NCBI GenBank assembly: GCA_036322835.1
Contig: AP027304.1
Location: forward strand, 2,480,001 to 2,544,000
DNA: 64,000 nt
Direction of reading: 5' to 3'
DNA from: Tenuifilaceae bacterium CYCD
Lineage (GTDB): Bacteria; Bacteroidota; Bacteroidia; Bacteroidales; Tenuifilaceae
Position 1 is the stretch's first letter, and every line of letters begins with the position of its first letter. This document shows, in pieces, positions 9,359 through 17,313 of this stretch. The notes below the pieces were generated by a model. That model was not told the DNA's origin, did no database searches, and worked only from the letters and a program-made list of their open reading frames with translations. The position numbers were made by a program, and so were the translations under genes.

Positions 9359-10987
9359 CTATTTCTGCATAAAAGGATATTTGTAGTCGGTTGGTGGAAC
9401 AAGGGTTTCCTTAATGGTGCGTGCGCTTGTCCAACGGATAAGGTTCAAGTGACTGCCAGCTTTGTCGTTTGTTCCCGATGCACGTGCTCCACCGAATGGT
9501 TGCTGACCTACAACTGCGCCGGTTGGCTTATCGTTGATGTAGAAGTTTCCTGCCGCATAGCGTAGTTTTTCCATTGCTAAATCTATTGCAGCACGATCGG
9601 TGGCGAAAATTGCTCCAGTTAAAGCGTATGGCGATGTCTGGTCGCAAAGATCTAGAGTCTTTTCGTATTCGTTATCGTTGTAAACAAAAATGGTAAGAAC
9701 TGGGCCAAATATCTCCTCTTCTATAGTTGTGAAATGAGGGTTAGTTGTAACTATAACCGTTGGTTCAACAAAGTAGCCAGCCGTTTTGTCTCCCTTGCCA
9801 CCAAATGCAATTTCAACATCTTTGGCATCTTTTGCTTTCTGGATGTAGCCCATGATATTGTCGAATGATGCCTCGTCAATAACGGCATTTACAAAGTTTG
9901 TAAAGTCAGTAGGTTCTCCCATTTTAATTTCACCTAGCATTTTGCCCATCGCTGTTTTTAACTCAGGCCACATCGATTTGGGTACATAAGCACGAGATGC
10001 TGCAGAGCACTTTTGTCCTTGGTACTCAAATGCACCACGGACCATTGCAACGGCAACTTCGTCCATGCGAGCGCTAGGATGCACTACAATAAAATCCTTA
10101 CCTCCTGTTTCGCCCACTAGTTTTGGGTATGAACGATATGTTCCTAAGTTTTCTGCAATCTGTCTCCAGAAATGGTTGAATGTTCCGGTTGATCCTGTAA
10201 AGTGAATGCCAGCAAGCATTGGATGTTTGAAAACTTCTTTGCCGATAACAGAGCCTTTGCTTGGCACAAAGTTGATAACACCATCGGGTACACCTGCTTC
10301 CTTGAAAATCTTCATCAAAATGTAGTTCGATAGAAGTGATGTTGTTGCTGGTTTCCACACAACGGTGTTTCCCATCAATACTGGCGACATATTTAGGTTC
10401 GATGCAATTGCGGTAAAATTGAAGGGTGAAACGGTGAATACAAAACCTTCCAATGGGCGATACTCAGTACGATTTAGGTGAGCGTTTTCTGAAAGAGGTT
10501 GTTCGTTGTAGATTTGGCTCAAGAAATATGCGTTGAAACGAAGAAAGTCAATAACTTCGCATGCTGAATCAATTTCTGCTTGATATGCACTTTTGCTTTG
10601 GCCTAACATTGTGGCGGCATTGATTAGTGCACGGTATTTCTTCGAAATTAGTTCTGCTATTTTTAGTGTAACAGAAACTCTGTCAATCCATGAGGTTTGT
10701 TCCCACTGATGACGAGCTGCCAATGCTGCTTCAATAGCCATATTAACTTCCTTTTCACTTGCCATGTGGTATGTGGCAAGTACTTTGGAATGGTTATGTG
10801 GCATTACAACCTTTCCTGTGGTTCCTGTTTTTATTTCTTTGCCTCCAATTATTATCGGAATTTCAATTGGATTATTGGCTAAGTTTTCCAGTTCTTTTTC
10901 TAGTCGAATCCTTTCCTGCGAGTTGGGTCTGTACTCTAGTATAGGCTCATTTTTAGGACGCTCAAAATTGAAAATAGCATTATTCAT
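9359..10987 (-). CDS. pruA: 1-pyrroline-5-carboxylate dehydrogenase
   Basis: Oxidises L-glutamate gamma-semialdehyde (pyrroline-5-carboxylate) to glutamate with NAD+, the last step of proline degradation; cytoplasmic. I start it at 10987 (MNNAIFNFERPKNEP), giving 542 aa in line with Bacteroidota PruA; an upstream in-frame ATG at 11023 adds a poor 12-aa extension across the upstream dyad. The aldehyde dehydrogenase signatures are intact: FTVSPFNFTA, the catalytic-base motif LVGETGGKD (Glu293) and the nucleophile motif GQKCSAASRAY (Cys327). The C-terminal PFGGARASGTNDKAG is typical of P5C dehydrogenases. No proline dehydrogenase gene lies beside it. Confidence 0.95.
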   Translation of the reverse strand: MNNAIFNFERPKNEPILEYRPNSQERIRLEKELENLANNPIEIPIIIGGKEIKTGTTGKVVMPHNHSKVLATYHMASEKEVNMAIEAALAARHQWEQTSWIDRVSVTLKIAELISKKYRALINAATMLGQSKSAYQAEIDSACEVIDFLRFNAYFLSQIYNEQPLSENAHLNRTEYRPLEGFVFTVSPFNFTAIASNLNMSPVLMGNTVVWKPATTSLLSNYILMKIFKEAGVPDGVINFVPSKGSVIGKEVFKHPMLAGIHFTGSTGTFNHFWRQIAENLGTYRSYPKLVGETGGKDFIVVHPSARMDEVAVAMVRGAFEYQGQKCSAASRAYVPKSMWPELKTAMGKMLGEIKMGEPTDFTNFVNAVIDEASFDNIMGYIQKAKDAKDVEIAFGGKGDKTAGYFVEPTVIVTTNPHFTTIEEEIFGPVLTIFVYNDNEYEKTLDLCDQTSPYALTGAIFATDRAAIDLAMEKLRYAAGNFYINDKPTGAVVGQQPFGGARASGTNDKAGSHLNLIRWTSARTIKETLVPPTDYKYPFMQK

Positions 10988-11013
10988 ATTTGTATTTTTT
11001 AATTTGGTTAAAG

Positions 11014-11037
11014 CGATATGCAAAAAAATGCATAACG
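11014..11037. promoter_or_regulatory. Dyad site upstream of pruA (TATGCA-n6-TGCATA)
   Basis: Inverted repeat CGATATGCA (11014-11022), spacer AAAAAA, TGCATAACG (11029-11037): 8 of 9 arm positions pair. It sits 27-50 bp before the chosen pruA start. A near-identical perfect dyad lies upstream of the nuoE-type gene at 27091-27112. It is probably an operator for a shared dimeric regulator; the regulator is not identified. Confidence 0.55.
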
Positions 11038-11200
11038 AATGTTAAGTGTTATGATTTTTGTCAATTCTATTTATTTTTTACCATGTTAAATAACATCTAT
11101 TTAACACAAACAGGAGGAAAATGTTTGGCTTCATTGAACTTAATCTAATTTGGGTGACTTGTGCTATACTATATTATCTAATTATTTCTGATCAAAATCA

Positions 11201-11232
11201 TTTGCCGAAAGTGCTATAAACTCTTAACTTTG
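11201..11232 (+). promoter_or_regulatory. Bacteroidota-type promoter of the oxyanion cluster
   Basis: A -33 box TTTG (11201-11204) and a -7 box TAACTTTG (11225-11232) are separated by 20 nt, matching the Bacteroidota sigma-A consensus TTTG-n19-21-TAnnTTTG. Predicted transcription begins near 11239, leaving about 60 nt of leader before the ModE-type gene. The rest of the 10988-11300 spacer shows only the pruA dyad. Confidence 0.75.
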
Positions 11233-11300
11233 GAAAAATGTGAAGCAATTGATTTTTTAAACAAATTTTTTTGTTTATGAAAACTTCGATCAGTTGATTT

Positions 11301-11684
11301 ATGGCAGGTCCAAAAGGTTCGAAATATTACAATATCTACCTCGATTTTTCAATACATCTGAAACATCGAGAGGACGGTAATCCTGTGCTTACCGAGGAGC
11401 ACTTTGAGTTGCTTTTGAATATTGGAGAATTAGGCTCGTTGGCTGCGACTGCTGAGCGTATGCAGATTAGTTACCGTAAGGCTTGGGGGCTGCTCCGCCA
11501 ATCAGAACAAACATTAGGATTTCCATTATTGGAGAAGCATCGCGGAGGACGTGATGGTGGAAATACCCTGCTTACCGATGAGGGAAAGAACTTGGTTGAA
11601 TCCTATAAGGCATTAAGGGAGGAGTTTGATTCATCGGTAAAGGTATTTGTGAAAAATTTTTTCCATAGAATTAACGAACAGTAG
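11301..11684 (+). CDS. ModE-type winged-helix regulator (DNA-binding domain only)
   Basis: A 127-aa protein matching the N-terminal winged-helix domain of ModE, the molybdate-responsive regulator related to LysR. The segment GELGSLAATAERMQISYRKAWGLL (about 48-71) is the helix-turn-helix, followed by the ModE signature GFPLLEKHRGGRDGGNTLLTDEG (about 85-107). It lacks the C-terminal Mop/TOBE oxyanion-binding domains of E. coli ModE, so it either senses metal indirectly or works with another protein. It is first in the tungstate/molybdate cluster and directly downstream of a good promoter, so autoregulation is plausible. Its stop is 6 bp from the next start. Confidence 0.85.
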   Translation: MAGPKGSKYYNIYLDFSIHLKHREDGNPVLTEEHFELLLNIGELGSLAATAERMQISYRKAWGLLRQSEQTLGFPLLEKHRGGRDGGNTLLTDEGKNLVESYKALREEFDSSVKVFVKNFFHRINEQ

Positions 11685-11690
11685 TTAGAA

Positions 11691-12431
11691 ATGAGATTCC
11701 TTGTTGGAATAGATGATACCGATAACCTTGAGAGTAGGGGGACTGGCTATGTCGGACGAACTATGGCTGAGTTAATTGTTGCCAATGGATTAGGAACAAC
11801 AGGGGCAATATCGCGTCATCAGTTGCTTTTCGACCCCCGAGTACCTTATACATCGCATAACTCATCGCTTTGCATTGAGGTTGACACCAATGATAAGGAC
11901 GAGTTGCTCAACTTTATGATTAAGTACTTACTTAAAGCCTGTGCCATTGGTTCCGATTGTGGTTTATGTATGATTGATGCCGACAATATTCCAAGTTCTG
12001 TAATTGAATGGGGTAAAACGGCCAAACAGGAGTTGATACGCCAGATTGATGGGTTGAATTTAGCAAAGCGTGAAAATATCATTCTAATTGGTCTTACAGG
12101 AAATCACGATGGAGTTATTGGCTCAATGGCAGCCGTTGGGCTTAGAGCATCAGGAAGCGATGGTCGCTTTGTGGCATTGAAAGGTACTGAGGTTAGAACA
12201 ATTACAGGCATCAAAACTTCAGCAGAGCTGAAAAAACTTGTTGAGGTTCACCAGATAGTGACATCAAGCGGTGAGGTTATTGACGATTCATCTTCCATTC
12301 TTCTCGAAGGATGGTTGCGTCCGGTTCACCGAAATGGATTAATAACGTTGATAGTAAATAAAATAGATAATTGTAACGAATATGGCTACAAACTCGCAGA
12401 CAAGGACTTTATCAAGAGTATTTCCAATTAG
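11691..12431 (+). CDS. TiaS-like protein (tRNA-Ile2 agmatinylcytidine synthase homologue, truncated)
   Basis: A 246-aa protein with the TiaS N-terminal kinase-like signature GIDDTDN (6-12) and a second conserved loop TGNHDGVIGSMAAVGLRASG (about 135-154). Archaeal TiaS uses ATP to attach agmatine to C34 of tRNA-Ile2 and is about 420 aa. This protein ends after the first two domains and lacks the OB-fold and zinc ribbon that bind tRNA. Bacteria use TilS for this position, so a tRNA role is unlikely. Its place between a ModE-type regulator and a tungstate transporter suggests a role in the same pathway, perhaps ATP-dependent phosphorylation or conjugation of a small molecule; that is inference. 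Confidence 0.65.
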   Translation: MRFLVGIDDTDNLESRGTGYVGRTMAELIVANGLGTTGAISRHQLLFDPRVPYTSHNSSLCIEVDTNDKDELLNFMIKYLLKACAIGSDCGLCMIDADNIPSSVIEWGKTAKQELIRQIDGLNLAKRENIILIGLTGNHDGVIGSMAAVGLRASGSDGRFVALKGTEVRTITGIKTSAELKKLVEVHQIVTSSGEVIDDSSSILLEGWLRPVHRNGLITLIVNKIDNCNEYGYKLADKDFIKSISN

Positions 12432-12942
12432 TTTCTCAATTACAGCACAAATTGTGCTTTTACTTTTAGTTGGTTTTGCTGCAACTTGGCTACATTATAA
12501 GTTTCGAATTCCATTGCGGATGCCCGGTAGGCATGGTTTGGAGTTTATGTTACTTGTAATGGGAGCAAGGTACTTGTCCAATTTGCGTTTGGCAACATCT
12601 GTAACAGTAACAGGTTCAATACTAACCACACTTATACCAGGTTTTGGCTTTACCGACCCAATGTTACCATACATCTATGTTGGCATGGGTATTTTTGTTG
12701 ATTTTGTTTGGTACCGCTGGCCTAAACAATTGGTTTGGATTCCTGTTATTGCACTATTAGGTGGATTAACTTATACGTTGATTCCGCTTACCAGAATAGT
12801 TTTCTCATCAATCACGGGTTACTATTACGGTAGTTTGGCTACAGGGTTTATGTTTCCAGTATTAACGCACTTTGCATTTGGGTTTATTGGGACATTGGCA
12901 GGCGTTGGTGCTGCATCGGGATTGCGAAAGTTAAAGAAGTAG
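12382..12942 (+). CDS. Small polytopic membrane protein, possibly ECF S-component-like
   Basis: A 186-aa protein with five or six predicted transmembrane helices (about 19-40, 53-68, 72-90, 98-112, 118-138, 155-178) and a basic C-terminus (GLRKLKK). Size and topology resemble substrate-binding S-components of energy-coupling factor transporters, but I cannot assign a family. The ATG at 12382 lies inside the end of the TiaS-like gene, a 50-bp overlap in another frame; the next in-frame Met is far into the protein, so the overlap looks real. It probably works with the TiaS-like protein or moves a compound for the oxyanion pathway. Confidence 0.6.
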   Translation: MATNSQTRTLSRVFPISFSITAQIVLLLLVGFAATWLHYKFRIPLRMPGRHGLEFMLLVMGARYLSNLRLATSVTVTGSILTTLIPGFGFTDPMLPYIYVGMGIFVDFVWYRWPKQLVWIPVIALLGGLTYTLIPLTRIVFSSITGYYYGSLATGFMFPVLTHFAFGFIGTLAGVGAASGLRKLKK

Positions 12943-12967
12943 AATAATTTAGGCTGTTTTATGTATT

Positions 12968-13033
12968 GTCATTCCTGCATATGCAGGAATCTCATAGTTT
13001 AGATTGAGATTCCGGGTCTTTGCCCGGAATGAC
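12968..13033. repeat. REP-like dispersed palindromic element, copy 1
   Basis: A 66-bp nested palindrome starts GTCATTCC and ends GGAATGAC. It contains two hairpins, ATTCCTGCATATGCAGGAAT (12971-12990) and ATTCCGGGTC-TT-TGCCCGGAAT (13009-13030), joined by GGAATCTCA/TGAGATTCC. A diverged copy lies at 45517-45580. Here it separates the membrane-protein gene from the lipoprotein gene inside the oxyanion cluster, and it may attenuate or stabilise the transcript. Confidence 0.75.
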
Positions 13034-13066
13034 TTCGCCCAATCAGCCTTTTAAAATAATATCGAT

Positions 13067-13942
13067 ATGAAAAATATTACTATTCGTATTGGTTTGATGT
13101 TGGTAATAGCTCTGGCATTATTGGCATCGTGCAAGGAGGCAGATAAGAATACAGCTGCTCCTATAGTTGAACTTATAAGCGGTGAGGGTTTAATTACCGA
13201 CGATACATCGGCTTCAGTCGCCGAAATATTGAAATTTAAGGTGCATTGTAACTGGAATGGCGATAACACCCTAACCAACTTTATTGTTGCCAGCAACGAT
13301 AAGCGCGTGGTTGATGAGGGTATGAACGTTAAGGAGTTTGAACGTGAGGTAACCTTTGCCAAGGGAACCGATGATGTTGAGTTGATTGTTTTCACCATTC
13401 GCGATATTAAGGGCGGCTCATCCAGCGTTTCGCTTACCGTAAATAAGGATGATGGAACTATTGGCGGTGAATTGGTTCGCTTTAACAGTATTGAACTTGA
13501 TGCGCAAAGCGTTGAAAATGGCAAAAGTTTTCTGTCGTTAACCAATGGCGTTTCTTACACAATGCAGGATGCATACGGAATACAGGGCGATATCCATATG
13601 CTTTATTTCTACGATGCAAATTCAGACGATTTAAATACCATTGCTTCGCCTGGGGCTAATTTAACTGGCATTCTGGACTTGTCGAGTTGGACTACACGTA
13701 ATACTGCTCGTTTCTATCAGGTTACAATGACACAGGAGCAATTCGATACAGTTTCAGACCCAGCTTATGTTGTAAGCCTTTACTCCGAAGCCGACGGTAA
13801 ACGTAAGGCCAAAAATTTAAAGGCTGGCGATATCTACTCGTTCAAACTCGAGAGTAATGGTAAGTATGGGATATTAAGAGTTACCGAGGTTACAGGGCAG
13901 GCCGATGGAAAAATTGTGTTCTCTGTTGTAATGCAGAAATAG
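13067..13942 (+). CDS. Lipoprotein paired with the TonB receptor
   Basis: A 291-aa predicted SPII lipoprotein (lipobox LLASC, Cys22). The mature part is beta-rich, with Ig-like stretches (about 30-125) and a C-terminal half ending in GILRVTEV...IVFSVVMQK. I do not recognise a named family. It sits 9 bp upstream of the TonB-dependent receptor start, as SusD-type and other surface lipoproteins do with their receptors, although it has no SusD fold signature and is much shorter. It may be a surface capture protein or a plug partner for the receptor. Confidence 0.7.
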   Translation: MKNITIRIGLMLVIALALLASCKEADKNTAAPIVELISGEGLITDDTSASVAEILKFKVHCNWNGDNTLTNFIVASNDKRVVDEGMNVKEFEREVTFAKGTDDVELIVFTIRDIKGGSSSVSLTVNKDDGTIGGELVRFNSIELDAQSVENGKSFLSLTNGVSYTMQDAYGIQGDIHMLYFYDANSDDLNTIASPGANLTGILDLSSWTTRNTARFYQVTMTQEQFDTVSDPAYVVSLYSEADGKRKAKNLKAGDIYSFKLESNGKYGILRVTEVTGQADGKIVFSVVMQK

Positions 13943-13951
13943 TTGTTTTCA

Positions 13952-16252
13952 ATGAGATTATCTTTTTATAAATCGATAATTACTGTTTTTTTTCTAACTC
14001 TACTTTCTGGGTTTGGATATGCTCAGCACTGCATAAAGGGTAAGGTTGTCGATTCTGAGTCGCAGAAAGAGTTACAGGGTGTTGCTGTGATAGTTAAGGG
14101 AACTACTCGTGGCGTTATTACTGATTCTACTGGGAATTTTAGTATTTGTAACCAAAGCAGGATTGATGCATTAATTGTAAGTCATTTAGGCTATTTCCCA
14201 GTTGAAACGAAAGTTGTTGAAGGAAGTGATATTTTAGTGGTTGCGCTAAAGCCTACTTCAATACCAATTGAGCAGGTTGTAATTACGGCTACGCTTAATC
14301 CACAGTCAACTTGGGAGGTGCCTGCGATGGTTTCTGCTATTGATAGTGTAAGCGTTAAGGGCTCGCCGAATACCAATGTCGATAATTTTCTGAAGACTAT
14401 TCCTGGACTTTTTGTTGACAGGTCGAATGGAGTTTACTCCAAAAATGCCTCGGTTACAATGCGAGGTTTGGATGGCTCCAATCGTGTATTAATCCTTTAC
14501 GATGGTGCTCCGCTCAATAAAACATCCTACGGTTTTATAAACTGGAGTTTAATTTCGCCCGATTTAGTTGACCAAATTGAGGTGGTTCATGGGCCGTCAT
14601 CGGCATTGTTTGGGAACAATGCAATGGCAGGAGTAATCAATATTCGAACTAAAAACCCTATCGACTCGCCATTCTATGGTACAGTTACTGCCGAGGCTGG
14701 CGGTTTTGGTTTGCTTGGCGCAAGGGCAACTTTAGGTGGTAAAATTCCTGTACTCAAAAAAGGAATCAATGTTATGACCTATGGCTTCTGGCGCGAGGGC
14801 GATGGTTACATTGCAGAGCCACTGGCTGTTCGCGATTCCACCAATGTGCCATTGTACCTAAAGGAGAAAGGTGCAACTTTTAAAATGTTTATTCCTGTTA
14901 CCGACAGTTCCTCGTTTTTTGTGGGTGGTAATATTTATACCGATAAGCGTGGGGCAGGAAGAACCGTTTATATGAGCGATGGCAGTTACGATGCTTATAC
15001 TACACAGCGAATTCGTTTTGGATACAATGGAAAGGTTGGGGTGTATCTTCTAGATATATATGGCTTTGCTCAGCATGAGGTTTACAAAAGACAAAACGAA
15101 AATTTAAATACAAGCGCAGAGTATAAACTTTTTCATACCAATCAGGTTTCAGGCGATGTGGGACTATGGGCAAATGCTTCGCGCAGAATTGGTCTGCAAA
15201 ATAACTTTACATTTGGTGTTGACCTAAAGCACGGCTGGATGGATGCCGAGGATATCTACCGTACATCAACCGATTTTGTTGAGCGCGATGGCAAAGTGAC
15301 TTTTGCTGCTGCATTTGTTCAGGACGAACAAAATTTGCTCAATGGCAAACTGAAAATACTGGCAGGGTTAAGGTTCGACTATGCAACTTTTTTTGATGGC
15401 TACCTTAATGTGGCAGACCCAACCAAAAATACCGGATTTTCAGATGATACAGTAGCCTATTTTCCTAAAAACTCGTGGCAATCAATCAATCCTAAATTGG
15501 GTATGCGCTTTATGCCTAACGATTGGATGAGCGTTTACGGTTCGGTTTCCTCTGGCTTTATGCCAGCAAAACTTGACGATTTGTGCTCATCGCGGAAAAT
15601 TACTAAGGGTTTTAAGTTAGCCAATCCTAGTTTAAGCCCAGAACATCTCTTAACCTACGAGCTTGGTGGTGGAGTTAAATTCAACAATATGGTTAGGCTC
15701 GATATTGCTGCTTTTTACTCCAATGGCACCGACTTTCAGTACTTTGTTTCCACTGGCGATTCAATAGATACTGGTGGTTCTGAAATAAAACCAATTGTAA
15801 AAAGGGAAAATATTACCAGTGTTAGGATTTTTGGCGGAGAAGTATCTCTGAAAGTAGTTCCTGTTAACTGGATACTTTTTAGAGCAAACTACTCTTTCAA
15901 TCGTTCAAAAATTACCGAATTTAAAGCCAATCCGTTGGTGAATGTTGATTTAACCAACAATGCATTGGCCGAAGTTCCAATTGAGCAGGCGTCCCTTGAG
16001 TCTTTTGTTGTTAGCAAGTATGTTAATGCTGGTTTAATATGGACATTTATTGGCGAACAGTGGGGCGATGAAGTTAATAGTTACAAGAACGATTCATGGA
16101 ATGCATTCGATTTACGGATTTGGAAGGAGTATCGGGCGTTTAAAGCAACGTTGGATATATTTGATTTGCTTAATAAGCCTTATGCCGATAAGAAGGGTTT
16201 GATGTCGCCAGGTCGTTTCTTTCAGATGAGTCTATCGTATAGTTTTAAATAA
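13952..16252 (+). CDS. TonB-dependent outer-membrane receptor of the tungstate/molybdate cluster
   Basis: A 766-aa receptor from the ATG at 13952 (signal peptide MRLSFYKSIITVFFLTLLSGFGYAQ); a TTG nine bases upstream is in frame but less likely. Domains: a carboxypeptidase-regulatory-like beta sandwich (about 26-105; IKGKVVDSESQKELQGV), a plug (about 125-235; IPGLFVDRSNG, MRGLDGSNRVLILYDGAPL, IEVVHGPSSALFGNNAMAGVINI) and a 22-strand barrel ending in an aromatic strand (FFQMSLSYSFK). It lies between a lipoprotein gene and wtpA on the same strand, 11 bp before wtpA. That position implies TonB-driven import of the substrate the ABC transporter handles, or of a carrier for it. Confidence 0.88.
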   Translation: MRLSFYKSIITVFFLTLLSGFGYAQHCIKGKVVDSESQKELQGVAVIVKGTTRGVITDSTGNFSICNQSRIDALIVSHLGYFPVETKVVEGSDILVVALKPTSIPIEQVVITATLNPQSTWEVPAMVSAIDSVSVKGSPNTNVDNFLKTIPGLFVDRSNGVYSKNASVTMRGLDGSNRVLILYDGAPLNKTSYGFINWSLISPDLVDQIEVVHGPSSALFGNNAMAGVINIRTKNPIDSPFYGTVTAEAGGFGLLGARATLGGKIPVLKKGINVMTYGFWREGDGYIAEPLAVRDSTNVPLYLKEKGATFKMFIPVTDSSSFFVGGNIYTDKRGAGRTVYMSDGSYDAYTTQRIRFGYNGKVGVYLLDIYGFAQHEVYKRQNENLNTSAEYKLFHTNQVSGDVGLWANASRRIGLQNNFTFGVDLKHGWMDAEDIYRTSTDFVERDGKVTFAAAFVQDEQNLLNGKLKILAGLRFDYATFFDGYLNVADPTKNTGFSDDTVAYFPKNSWQSINPKLGMRFMPNDWMSVYGSVSSGFMPAKLDDLCSSRKITKGFKLANPSLSPEHLLTYELGGGVKFNNMVRLDIAAFYSNGTDFQYFVSTGDSIDTGGSEIKPIVKRENITSVRIFGGEVSLKVVPVNWILFRANYSFNRSKITEFKANPLVNVDLTNNALAEVPIEQASLESFVVSKYVNAGLIWTFIGEQWGDEVNSYKNDSWNAFDLRIWKEYRAFKATLDIFDLLNKPYADKKGLMSPGRFFQMSLSYSFK

Positions 16253-16263
16253 AAAAAATCCCT

Positions 16264-17226
16264 ATGAGAGTATTTAGGTGTACAATTATTGTTGTCGTTT
16301 CCCTTTTCTTTTTTTCCTGTGGAAGCGAGAAGTCTAAACAAGGCAACTCTGGCGAGTTAATCGTTTTTCACGCAGGGAGTCTTTCGATGCCAATGAAGGC
16401 TGCTGTAGATAGTTTTACTAAAGTTAATCCAAAAGTAAAAATTTACCTTGAGGCTGCAGGTAGCGTGGAGTGTGCACGTAGAATATCAGAGTTGGGTAAG
16501 CCCTGCGATTTATTTGCTTCAGCAGATTATAAGGTGATTGATAAGTTGCTGATTCCTAATTTTGCATCGTGGAATATTCCCTTTGCAGGGAATGAAATGG
16601 CTCTAGTCTATCACGATAAATCGCGTTATGCCAATGAAATAAACGCCAACAACTGGCTCGATATACTTTTGAAGGATGACGTTGCCTATGGCCGTAGCGA
16701 CCCCAATTCCGACCCCTGTGGTTATAGAACCTTAATGACACTTAAGTTATCCGAAATTTATTATCAAAATGAAGGTATTGCGGCTAAGGTTTTGCAAAAA
16801 GACAACAAGTTTATTCGCCCTAAAGAGGTTGATTTAATTGCTTTGCTGGAAACTGGTGCAATCGATTATATTTTCCTTTATAAATCGGTGGCAGTTCAGC
16901 ATAGTTTACGTTGTCTAAGTTTGCCTTTAGAGGTGAATCTGTCGTCTCCATCATATGAGTCAATTTACTCAAAGGTTGATGTTGAGGTTATGGGTAAGAC
17001 ACCAAATTCAACAGTAAAAATGATTGGAGAGCCAATGGTGTATGGATTAACAATTCCAAAAAGCAGTAAAAATCCCGATTTTGCCATTGAGTTCGCCAAG
17101 TTCTTCCTTAGCCAGAATGGAGGATTGGCAATACTAAAGCAGATGGGACAAACTCCTGTAGTACCAAGTTCAACAGCAAGTTTTGATAGCATTCCAGAAC
17201 CGCTTAAGGTGTTTGCGTTAAAATAG
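16264..17226 (+). CDS. wtpA: Tungstate/molybdate ABC transporter substrate-binding lipoprotein
   Basis: A 320-aa lipoprotein (lipobox FFSC, Cys19) of the WtpA class, binding tungstate or molybdate and delivering it to the permease. Diagnostic WtpA motifs are present: VFHAGSLSMP (34-43), GRSDPNSDPCGYR (143-155) and ETGAIDYIFLYKSVAVQH (196-213). WtpA proteins coordinate the oxyanion with carboxylates in addition to hydrogen bonds, unlike E. coli ModA, and usually prefer tungstate; I cannot settle the preference from sequence. The gene is part of the cluster with the TonB receptor upstream and the permease and ATPase downstream. Confidence 0.92.
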   Translation: MRVFRCTIIVVVSLFFFSCGSEKSKQGNSGELIVFHAGSLSMPMKAAVDSFTKVNPKVKIYLEAAGSVECARRISELGKPCDLFASADYKVIDKLLIPNFASWNIPFAGNEMALVYHDKSRYANEINANNWLDILLKDDVAYGRSDPNSDPCGYRTLMTLKLSEIYYQNEGIAAKVLQKDNKFIRPKEVDLIALLETGAIDYIFLYKSVAVQHSLRCLSLPLEVNLSSPSYESIYSKVDVEVMGKTPNSTVKMIGEPMVYGLTIPKSSKNPDFAIEFAKFFLSQNGGLAILKQMGQTPVVPSSTASFDSIPEPLKVFALK

Positions 17227-17284
17227 TAGACTGGTTGCAAGTGACTATAATAATTGATATTTTATTGCTTTATTTGTCATAAAT

Positions 17285-17304
17285 CACCTGTCACTCGTCA
17301 CTTT
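17285..17304. repeat. Degenerate GTCAC/GTGAC tandem motif in the wtpA-permease spacer
   Basis: CACCTGTCACTCGTCACTTT, with another GTGAC at 17241-17245. The same motif recurs at 19272-19299 and 24507-24533. It fills most of an 87-bp intra-operon gap. Confidence 0.6.
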
Positions 17305-17313
17305 AGAAATATA

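Noticed and set aside
13051-13545. 164-aa open frame antisense to the lipoprotein gene
   Set aside because: No family features; it mirrors codon bias of the sense gene, which has a clear lipobox and operon position.
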